From assembly GCA_012964275.1 (NCBI GenBank), contig DTUG01000103.1:1-8005 (forward strand): a stretch of DNA of 8,005 bases, read 5' to 3'. Position 1 is the stretch's first letter. Every line of letters begins with the position of its first letter. Under the pieces are notes generated by a model, which saw only the letters and a program-made list of their open reading frames with translations, did no database searches and was not told where the DNA came from. Shown here piece by piece: positions 1 through 5,767 of this stretch. Source of the DNA: Fidelibacterota bacterium (lineage in GTDB: Bacteria > Fidelibacterota > Marinisomatia > Marinisomatales > UBA1611). Both the position numbers and the translations under genes were made by a program.

Positions 1-1
1 A

Positions 2-178
2 TTGGCCAGTATTTCTAATTATTTACGCCGAAACGGATATATTCCCAGCAGTACAAATTATGATAAAGGGGGTGATATTTGGAAATCTGTATGGGCCTAT
101 AATCATGCCGATAATTATGTGATGGCTGTTTTAGAGCTTAGGGAAAAAATCCAGGAAAGAGTATTACAGGAGGAGTAA
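2..178 (+). CDS. Lytic murein transglycosylase, C-terminal end (partial)
   Basis: Reading from base 2 gives 58 residues before a TAA stop at 176-178; the gene begins outside the window. The visible part contains 'ASISNYLRRNGY' and, about 25 residues later, 'WAYNHADNYVMAVLELR'. This pairing of an '(A)SIANYL..NG' helix with a 'YNHSDxYVxxVL' helix is characteristic of the C-terminal part of MltB/SLT_2-type lytic transglycosylases, which cleave the MurNAc-GlcNAc bond of peptidoglycan in the periplasm. The catalytic Glu lies upstream and cannot be checked. The last codons (Gln-Glu-Glu) contain AGGAGGAG, the ribosome binding site of the next gene one base downstream, so the two genes are probably co-transcribed and translationally coupled. 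The family call is from motif memory; the exact subfamily is uncertain. Confidence 0.72.
   Translation: MASISNYLRRNGYIPSSTNYDKGGDIWKSVWAYNHADNYVMAVLELREKIQERVLQEE
168..175 (+). promoter_or_regulatory. Strong Shine-Dalgarno that decides the ATT start of the dioxygenase
   Basis: AGGAGGAG lies inside the last codons of the transglycosylase gene. The core AGGAGG (168-173) is 6 nt before ATT at 180, an ideal distance. It is about 30 nt before the TTG at 204, which is too far to direct initiation there. This supports initiation at 180 rather than 204. Confidence 0.7.
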
Positions 179-179
179 A

Positions 180-1091
180 ATTAAAAGAAGACAATTCATT
201 AAATTGGGACTCTTTGGAACTGTAACTGCTGGTGTTTCGCCTGTCAGTATTTTAAAGGGCCGTGACTGTGATCTAACCAACGAAGATATTCTCGGTCCCT
301 ACTGGGAAGAAAACCATCCATATAGAAGTGTACTGGCTCATCAAAATGAACCAGGCACCCGAATTTTTATCTCTGGCATCGTGACGGCAAATGATTGTGA
401 CACTCCGATCCAAAATGCGATTGTGGATGTATGGCATGCCAATGATAGCGGGTGTTATACCATTTTCCAGGAATGCGACACTGGAAATCCAGAGGAAGAC
501 CCCTACAACCTTCGCGGACAAATGCTCACAGGCGAAAACGGCGGATATGCGTTTGAGTCCGTATGGCCCGGGTATTATACCGGACGGCCACGTCATTTTC
601 ATTATAAGATTACCACCCCAGACGAGTTGGAGTTGGTGACCCAATGTTATTTTGAAGATGATCCACAGGTGGATCAACAATGGATAGATAGCCATCCGGG
701 GCTGGTTATTCCACTGGAAGAAGATATAAACGGGCTGTACGGCATATTTGATATAGTGATGGATGAAATGGAAGTACAAGTTGGTACTCTAGGTGAATCC
801 GGCCCCGTTCCAGAATCTCCTTTTTTAAATCAAGGTTATCCAAACCCTTTTAACAATTTAACTCAAATAGAGTATGGTATATCAAAACCGGGGCATATCA
901 GTATCAGCATTTACAATGTGTCGGGGAAGTGGATCACAAATCTAGCTAATGGTCACAAGGCATCGGGAACGTATCTTTTGGAGTGGAGCGGAACAGGAGC
1001 GGATGGTAAAATTGTTCCATCCGGGCCGTACTTGGTGGTGATGAAATCTGCTGGGTTTACCGGATCGAAAAAGATGTTATTCCTGAAATAA
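180..1091 (+). CDS. Intradiol ring-cleavage dioxygenase with Tat signal and type IX-style C-terminal sorting domain
   Basis: Predicted non-haem Fe(III) dioxygenase that opens catechol-type rings between the two hydroxyls; the substrate is unknown. Starting at ATT 180 gives 303 residues. Residues 3-10 read 'RRQFIKLG', a Tat motif, followed by a short hydrophobic stretch to about residue 25. The dioxygenase core spans about residues 30-200 ('EDILGPYW', 'NAIVDVWHAND'). All four expected iron ligands are visible: Tyr93 ('GCY'), Tyr133 ('PGYY'), His139 and His141 ('RPRHFHY'). Residues 215-303 form a FlgD-like/type IX sorting domain, opening with 'GYPNPFN' and ending 'KKMLFLK'. The only start near a conventional one is TTG at 204, which would delete the twin arginines and lacks a ribosome binding site, so I prefer ATT. 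An ATG-to-ATT sequencing error is the alternative. Family call is confident; start and export route are inferred. Confidence 0.88.
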   Translation: MKRRQFIKLGLFGTVTAGVSPVSILKGRDCDLTNEDILGPYWEENHPYRSVLAHQNEPGTRIFISGIVTANDCDTPIQNAIVDVWHANDSGCYTIFQECDTGNPEEDPYNLRGQMLTGENGGYAFESVWPGYYTGRPRHFHYKITTPDELELVTQCYFEDDPQVDQQWIDSHPGLVIPLEEDINGLYGIFDIVMDEMEVQVGTLGESGPVPESPFLNQGYPNPFNNLTQIEYGISKPGHISISIYNVSGKWITNLANGHKASGTYLLEWSGTGADGKIVPSGPYLVVMKSAGFTGSKKMLFLK

Positions 1092-2903
1092 TTAAAAAGT
1101 AACAGAAAATTCTTTTTCTGTGCCGTCCCGGTCAATAGTAACGGTAATTGTTTGTCCTTTTTCAAATTTGGCCAACCGGTTCATATATTCATAAATATCT
1201 TTTATTGGTTTTTCATTAAGGGCTTTAAGAATATCGCCTTTCTGAATACCGGCATTTGCCGCTGGTCCATTGGGGTTGGAGATTCCGTCTATTTTCACGC
1301 CATCTACTAGACTGCCGTAGGATGGTATAATTCCTAAAGTTACCTTGAATCTTCCACGGCCAATTTTAGCGGGTTCTTTGGGGCCAGCCGAGGTAAATAC
1401 AGGTCTTTCAGGTAGGCGGCTGATATGGATTATTATATTATAAACAATATCAAGGATCTGCTTTGCTCCTAAAGCATTGATAGATTGCCAGTCATCCTCC
1501 GGAAGATGGTAATCACTATGAAATCCGGAAAAGAAAAATAATACAGGTATATCCTTAGTATAAAAAGCAGCATGATCACTCGGCCCATATCCTGCCTGAT
1601 TCTGCTTCAGAATTATCGGTGAATTTTCTGCTAAGCTGTCGAGTAAATGAGGAAACAGGGGAGAAGTGCCAAGCCCTCCGGTAGTTGCGGTTGTATCAGT
1701 AAGGCGACCAATCATATCCATATTGATCATTGTTACAATGCTTGAAAGCTCCACGGTTGGATGATTTACAAAGTATTTTGCCCCAAGAATGCCTTTTTCT
1801 TCAGCGTCAAAACCAATAAACAAGATACTTCTTTTTAGCAGGTGCCTGTTGGATTGCAGTTTGTGCGCCAGTTCCAAAATTCCTGCAATCCCAGAAGCGT
1901 TGTCATCAGCCCCATTATGGATTGCAGCGGTATCCGGTTTTCGGGACCCGGTTCCGGGACCCCCATATCCGAGATGGTCGAAATGCGCGCCAAGAACAAC
2001 ATATTCATCCCGGAATTTGTGATTCCGGCTGGTGACTTTTCCTAAAACATTAGCTGCGCGAATATAGACACTCTTTAAATCAACACTGGCGGAAATAATG
2101 ACATTTGGTATTTCAAATGCCACAGGTTTTAAGGCATTATTCATGTTTTCCTGTATTGTTTGACGTGATTTTCCTACAGCACTTAGGAATTCATCCGCTT
2201 TTTCATTGCTTAAGTGAATTGCCGGCACCCCAGCATTAGAATAGCCTGCCCGGTAGTGTAACGGCAACAAAGTGCTGTCCTCTATTTGGGATATATACAA
2301 AATACCGGCGGCGCCTCTATCACGTGCCACCATCATTTTTTTATGCAGTTCAGCATGGGCAGCATACAATGAATGTGGATTATCCCGCACAGGGCTGTGT
2401 CGCATTACCATGACCCATTTCCCGTCAACATCGAGCCCATCATAGTCATTCCAGGTTAAAGAATCGTCTTTGATGTCAAATCCATAACCTGCAAACACCA
2501 CTTTAGCAGAAAAGCTGCCGTTCCCTGAGAACCATAATGGCATGAAGTCCGTTTCAATCTCCAGCGAGTTATTACCAATCATCAGTTTATTATCTGATCC
2601 CAGCTCTAAGCCATCTAGGACACTAAAAGGCTGAATATAGGAGTTATTTTTTCCGCCAGGATTCACCCCAAAGGATTTGAATTGTTTAATCAAGTATGAG
2701 ATTACATCTTTGGATTCCCGAGTGCCGGGATAGCGACCAGCCCTTTCGTCATCGGCTAAATAACGAATATGGTCTAAAATCTCAGATTCTACTATTTCTG
2801 ATGAACCAACATCTCCCGGTCCAAGCTCACGATACCAGTAGAAACTGTATCCGACAACAATTATTGCCAGAGTGGTTGAAAATAGTTGCCCACTCTTTGT
2901 CAT
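1092..2903 (-). CDS. M28-family zinc metallopeptidase with PA and PDZ domains, membrane-anchored
   Basis: Predicted di-zinc aminopeptidase or carboxypeptidase-like enzyme of 603 residues. Residues 9-23 form one hydrophobic segment, a signal anchor or uncleaved signal peptide, placing the enzyme outside the cytoplasm. Residues about 130-260 look like a protease-associated (PA) insert ('GAAGILYIS', 'VPAIHLS'). The peptidase core follows with all expected metal positions: His307/Asp309 in 'GAHFDHLG', bridging Asp333 in 'GADDNASG', the Glu368-Glu369 pair in 'DAEEKG' (general base and ligand), Asp396 in 'NMDMIGR', and His466 in 'SDYHLPEDD'. Residues about 515-603 form a PDZ domain with 'GPAANAGIQKGDIL'. 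The domain order matches secreted M28 peptidases of the FCB group. No clear ribosome binding site precedes ATG at 2903. It ends exactly where the dioxygenase ends on the other strand and diverges from apaG. Substrate preference cannot be read. Confidence 0.9.
   Translation of the reverse strand: MTKSGQLFSTTLAIIVVGYSFYWYRELGPGDVGSSEIVESEILDHIRYLADDERAGRYPGTRESKDVISYLIKQFKSFGVNPGGKNNSYIQPFSVLDGLELGSDNKLMIGNNSLEIETDFMPLWFSGNGSFSAKVVFAGYGFDIKDDSLTWNDYDGLDVDGKWVMVMRHSPVRDNPHSLYAAHAELHKKMMVARDRGAAGILYISQIEDSTLLPLHYRAGYSNAGVPAIHLSNEKADEFLSAVGKSRQTIQENMNNALKPVAFEIPNVIISASVDLKSVYIRAANVLGKVTSRNHKFRDEYVVLGAHFDHLGYGGPGTGSRKPDTAAIHNGADDNASGIAGILELAHKLQSNRHLLKRSILFIGFDAEEKGILGAKYFVNHPTVELSSIVTMINMDMIGRLTDTTATTGGLGTSPLFPHLLDSLAENSPIILKQNQAGYGPSDHAAFYTKDIPVLFFFSGFHSDYHLPEDDWQSINALGAKQILDIVYNIIIHISRLPERPVFTSAGPKEPAKIGRGRFKVTLGIIPSYGSLVDGVKIDGISNPNGPAANAGIQKGDILKALNEKPIKDIYEYMNRLAKFEKGQTITVTIDRDGTEKEFSVTF
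1102..1121. terminator. Weak AT-rich hairpin at the convergent gene end (possible terminator)
   Basis: ACAGAAAA (1102-1109) and TTTTCTGT (1114-1121) form an 8-bp inverted repeat with a 4-nt loop, at the point where the dioxygenase and the peptidase end tail to tail with no spacer. Read on the minus strand it is followed by TACTTTTTAATTATTT, a T-rich run, so it could act as a poor intrinsic terminator for the peptidase transcript. The stem has only two G/C pairs and sits inside the last codons of the peptidase, so it may be chance. Confidence 0.22.
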
Positions 2904-2959
2904 GATAAATTTGAATTAAGATAGATATGCATAATAGGATTAATTTAACACCAGGAGTT

Positions 2960-3340
2960 ATGTCGAATTCAAGAGATAAGATAAATATTAAGGTGGAACC
3001 AAGGTATATCCAAGAACGGTCAGTACCCGTTAAGGCCATTTATTTTTTTGCTTATCATGTAACCATTGTAAATAAAGGTAAAATACCCGCTCAATTGATC
3101 ACCCGATATTGGCATATTACAGATGGAAATGGCCAGGTTGAAGAAGTTCGTGGACCAGGTGTTGTGGGGGAGCAGCCGCGCCTCGTGCCAGGTGAGTCAT
3201 TTGACTATACCAGTTTTTGTCCATTGCCGACACCCTTCGGCGTCATGCAGGGCTCATTTCAGATGGTGCGGGATGACGGTACCGATTTTGAAGTACCCAT
3301 AGCTCCCTTTCGTTTGGTGGCGCCAGAAACAATGAATTAA
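2960..3340 (+). CDS. apaG: ApaG-domain protein
   Basis: 126 residues starting 'MSNSRDKINIKVEP'. It carries the conserved ApaG block 'RYWHITDGNGQVEEVRGPGVVGEQPRLVPGE' in overlapping parts, followed by 'YTSFCPLPTPFGVMQG'. ApaG is a small all-beta (fibronectin type III/immunoglobulin-like) cytoplasmic protein, historically linked to Co/Mg resistance. The same domain occurs in F-box and polymerase-interacting proteins, and its biochemical role is unsettled. ATG at 2960 gives the usual 125-126 residue length. An in-frame ATG at 2927 would add 11 residues with no similarity to ApaG N-termini as I recall them. AGGAG (2953-2957) is only 2 nt from the chosen ATG, which is unusually close. The stop shares a TTAA with the stop of the convergent phosphodiesterase gene. 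Confidence 0.92.
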   Translation: MSNSRDKINIKVEPRYIQERSVPVKAIYFFAYHVTIVNKGKIPAQLITRYWHITDGNGQVEEVRGPGVVGEQPRLVPGESFDYTSFCPLPTPFGVMQGSFQMVRDDGTDFEVPIAPFRLVAPETMN

Positions 3341-4680
3341 TCCAGACCGTGGATTAATCCTGTTGGCGTTTCTGCACTACATGAAAGCCCCAGGTTTAAC
3401 AATTCTGAGACAGCAGGAGCAATTTGTGTGATTTGCATGTTTTCCACCCTTGTTCCCGGCTTAATTCCTCGCCCACAGGCAATAAACGCTGTTTTTAGAT
3501 AACTACGATTTGGATCACCACCATGTGTCCCACCTGATTTATTATATACATACGGTTGATTCAGGTCCTTAGAAAACGCATAATTTTTATTGGCAAGAAG
3601 CAGGAAATCTGTTTCTTCATGGGCTGATAAATGTCCGGTCATATGGCGTCGTTCCAGAGTTTCAAACTCCACTTGCTTTGTAAGCAGTACACGAACCTTT
3701 TTCTTTAGAACCGTATCATCTTGGTTTTTGATTCGCACAAATGCAGAACCTCCTGTAGACAGACAAGTAACTTCCCAGTTCTCTATGGTATTATTATCCG
3801 TGATCTTTAACCACCCCTGATCGGCAAAAAGACGGTTTACATTCAAATGTTTATCCACATCCCGGAATCCATGGTCTCCCGTGATAAATAAAGTTGTTGA
3901 TGACCAAAGGTTATTTTCATCAAGGAATATCATTATGTTGCCTATTAAAGAATCCATAAATGCGAATGCTTCCAGCGCTTCCGATGAATGTTTTCCATAG
4001 TCATGCTGTTCGTAATCAGTTTGGATCATATGATATAGACTGAGGTGGGGGCGTTTCCGGCGAAAGGCGTCCATAAATATCTTATGTAGTAAAATATCCC
4101 TTGAGTATCCCTCTGTGCTTGCTTGAGGGTTGATTATCCCACGCAGTTGTGCCGATTCGAGGAAGTGATCAGGCATGTCATGCTTCATGACCAAACTTGC
4201 CGTAGAAATTGTGTCGTTTATTGATTTTATTTCTGGAAAACCCCAGGTAATAGGTGCTCCAACAGTAACTGGCCAGCTTATACCGAGAGATACCATTTCA
4301 TTTTGTTTGATCTTATCAATGATACTTTCAACACGAACTGAATCTTGGTACCAATTCCAATCCGAAAAGTTTATTTCTGGCTGGAAAGGATGGTTATTAA
4401 GGATTCCGTGCTTTAGGGGGAGTTCGCCAGTGATCATACTGGTGTGAGATGGGTATGTTAATGATGGAAAAACACTAGAGACATTATTACATAAACTGCC
4501 GGAAGTTGTAAGTCTGTGTAGATTGGGAAATCGCTCTGAAAAATCAGATCGATTGAAAAGGTCTCCTCGAAGTCCGTCAACAGAAACAAGAATTACTCTA
4601 GGATCACTCCAACTTCCTTTGAACCCTCCGCAACTGAAAACAGCAATACTGATCGATAAGATTAATGAATATCTGATCAT
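3337..4680 (-). CDS. NPP-type phosphodiesterase/nucleotide pyrophosphatase lipoprotein (alkaline phosphatase superfamily)
   Basis: 447 residues. The N-terminus is a lipoprotein signal with lipobox 'AVFSC' (Cys17), so the enzyme is expected to be lipid-anchored in the envelope. It matches the type I phosphodiesterase/nucleotide pyrophosphatase family, which hydrolyses phosphodiester or pyrophosphate bonds using two zinc ions. Expected active-site residues are all visible: Asp35 in 'VSVDGLRGD', nucleophile Thr75 in 'FPSLTYPSH', Asp222 and His226 in 'TDYEQHDYG', Asp269-His270 in 'TGDHGFRD', and His386 in 'GTHGGDP'. The actual substrate (nucleotide, lipid head group or other) cannot be told. No ribosome binding site precedes ATG 4680; the start overlaps the stop of the upstream small gene as ATGA (4677-4680), so translation probably depends on coupling. 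It is the last gene of the minus-strand operon. Confidence 0.88.
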   Translation of the reverse strand: MIRYSLILSISIAVFSCGGFKGSWSDPRVILVSVDGLRGDLFNRSDFSERFPNLHRLTTSGSLCNNVSSVFPSLTYPSHTSMITGELPLKHGILNNHPFQPEINFSDWNWYQDSVRVESIIDKIKQNEMVSLGISWPVTVGAPITWGFPEIKSINDTISTASLVMKHDMPDHFLESAQLRGIINPQASTEGYSRDILLHKIFMDAFRRKRPHLSLYHMIQTDYEQHDYGKHSSEALEAFAFMDSLIGNIMIFLDENNLWSSTTLFITGDHGFRDVDKHLNVNRLFADQGWLKITDNNTIENWEVTCLSTGGSAFVRIKNQDDTVLKKKVRVLLTKQVEFETLERRHMTGHLSAHEETDFLLLANKNYAFSKDLNQPYVYNKSGGTHGGDPNRSYLKTAFIACGRGIKPGTRVENMQITQIAPAVSELLNLGLSCSAETPTGLIHGLD

Positions 4681-4919
4681 AATTGGTGACTTGGTAACAG
4701 CCCTTGTTCATGTAAATAGAACGATTCTGGGTGTTGGGATTCCCACTTATCAAAGTTATCGTTTTTTACTGCTTCTGTAGCTAAATGGATATTCTTTTCT
4801 AGGTTTTCTTTAGAGTTCCATTTTATCATGCCAACAAATCTTCCGGTGTTTTCATCATCAAGCACTGTCCCATCAATAAATCCTTTAGATCCTTCAGGTG
4901 CATTTTTAAATCTCTGCAT
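4677..4919 (-). CDS. ABM-like (dimeric alpha/beta-barrel) protein, C-terminal open part of an interrupted gene
   Basis: The longest uninterrupted part encodes 80 residues from ATG 4919 to TGA 4677-4679. 'EGSKGFIDGTVLDDENTGRF' followed by 'VGMIKWNSKENLEKNI' resembles the middle of antibiotic biosynthesis monooxygenase (ABM) domains: a 'GF....' strand, then '.RFV....W.S.E....'. Such proteins are small cytoplasmic dimeric ferredoxin-like barrels that act as monooxygenases, haem-degrading enzymes or unknown ligand binders. At 80 residues the product lacks the first beta strand and half the first helix of a normal domain of about 100 residues. There is no ribosome binding site before ATG 4919. The missing N-terminus lies directly upstream in the same frame behind a TAA (see 4920-4982). 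The family assignment is moderate; ABM and stress-responsive A/B-barrel families look alike at this level. Confidence 0.6.
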   Translation of the reverse strand: MQRFKNAPEGSKGFIDGTVLDDENTGRFVGMIKWNSKENLEKNIHLATEAVKNDNFDKWESQHPESFYLHEQGLLPSHQL

Positions 4920-4982
4920 GGAGTTTATTAATTGATTTTAATATTTGTCTTTTGGATAATGTATTGACATATGCATAAACAT
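4920..4982 (-). pseudogene. N-terminal part of the ABM-like gene, separated by an in-frame TAA
   Basis: From ATG 4982, in the same frame as the 80-residue part, the sequence reads 'MFMHMSIHYPKDKY', then TAA (4938-4940), then 'NQLINS', then the Met at 4919. The joined product of 101 codons has the usual ABM layout: a first beta strand ('FMHMSIHYPK'), the helix 'KY.NQLINSMQRFKNAP', then the strand 'GFIDGTV'. ATG 4982 lies 7 nt after the methyltransferase stop, the spacing expected inside an operon. TAA is one change from AAA (Lys), CAA or GAA, all reasonable at this helix position. Possible explanations are a real nonsense mutation, a consensus or sequencing error in a metagenomic assembly, or readthrough. 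TAA ends other genes here normally, so general recoding is excluded. Confidence 0.62.
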
Positions 4983-4989
4983 GTCTACA

Positions 4990-5748
4990 TCATGCCATAA
5001 AAATTATTGACCATATTTGCTGGAGTAAATAAAGGCCAAGAATTGCCACCATCACCCACTTGCCGTATAATATAATCTTATGAAATGGTTTGATAATCTT
5101 TCTAAAAGTGGTCATACCAGACGAAAAAGAACGACTGATTTCACCATCAGCACTAGCTGTATATTGCCACAGATGATATCCAAAAACCTTAATCACATTA
5201 ATTGGATTAACTTTAAAAGACTCACTCGCATACATTGCGGTGTAGTTACTTCGGGTGATTATATAGTCTCCAGCGTCCATCAGGTTCATGAATATGTTTG
5301 AAAATACTGCCGAAGGCATCATGCATGGTTCAAGGCCAATTATAATACCATCCTTTTTTAATAGCCGTCGAAACTCTTGAAACAGTATTTTACATGTATC
5401 AGAATTAATATGGTGTAAGCACAGGGATATAAATACAACGTCAAACGATTGATCATCGAAAGGGAGACGCTGATCATCCGATGAAATATAGGGAATTACT
5501 TGAAATTGGTGTTTTGGGAAAGCGCGCTTAGACTCTGTAACACGACTAATATCTACTTCTACACCCGTATAGTCATCCGGATGAAAGAGGCTTGAATTAG
5601 AACCAACCCCGGAACCAAAATCAATTACTTTTTGTCCTTTAGAATATATATCATCTACAAAATCAAATGTGTGATCACCCTGTAATAGCACGACCAGGTG
5701 TTTATATACAAATGTTTCTATTTTAAGGAAGAAACTCAATGTAGACAT
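4990..5748 (-). CDS. Class I SAM-dependent methyltransferase with C-terminal membrane segment
   Basis: 252 residues. The Rossmann methyltransferase core is visible: motif I 'VIDFGSGVG' (41-49), the acidic ribose-binding position in 'GVEVD' (62-66), and the post-motif 'LPFDDQSFDVVFISLCLHHI' (95-114), typical of Methyltransf_11/UbiE-like enzymes. After the core (about 165 onwards) there is a region I do not recognise, ending in a hydrophobic stretch 'WVMVAILGLYLLQQIWSIIF' (231-250), which should anchor the protein to the cytoplasmic membrane with the catalytic domain inside. This favours a lipophilic or membrane-bound acceptor, but that is inference. It lies 19 nt after the aldo/keto reductase and 7 nt before the ABM-like gene. 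AAAGG abuts ATG 5748 with no spacer; a TTG at codon 4 (5739) would be better spaced, so the start is uncertain by three codons. Confidence 0.85.
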   Translation of the reverse strand: MSTLSFFLKIETFVYKHLVVLLQGDHTFDFVDDIYSKGQKVIDFGSGVGSNSSLFHPDDYTGVEVDISRVTESKRAFPKHQFQVIPYISSDDQRLPFDDQSFDVVFISLCLHHINSDTCKILFQEFRRLLKKDGIIIGLEPCMMPSAVFSNIFMNLMDAGDYIITRSNYTAMYASESFKVNPINVIKVFGYHLWQYTASADGEISRSFSSGMTTFRKIIKPFHKIILYGKWVMVAILGLYLLQQIWSIIFMA

Positions 5749-5767
5749 CCTTTATCTAATAGCAGTA

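Noticed and set aside
273..779. 168-codon open frame on the minus strand opposite the dioxygenase
   Set aside because: It lies entirely against a gene with a complete catalytic motif set, has no recognisable domain or ribosome binding site, and its composition (rich in Ile, His, Trp) looks like antisense shadow.
1942..1962. Direct repeat CGGGACCC twice within 21 bp
   Set aside because: It is inside the M28 peptidase and encodes a Gly/Pro-rich loop before the bridging Asp; codon composition explains it.
2897..2935. TTGTCA and CATAAT-like boxes in the gap between the peptidase and apaG
   Set aside because: Spacing between the possible -35 and -10 boxes does not fall at 16-18 nt for any convincing pair on either strand.
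4677..4982. Stop-codon recoding (TAA as an amino acid) as a general explanation
   Set aside because: TAA is the normal terminal codon of the dioxygenase, M28 peptidase, apaG, phosphodiesterase and TPR protein genes in this window.
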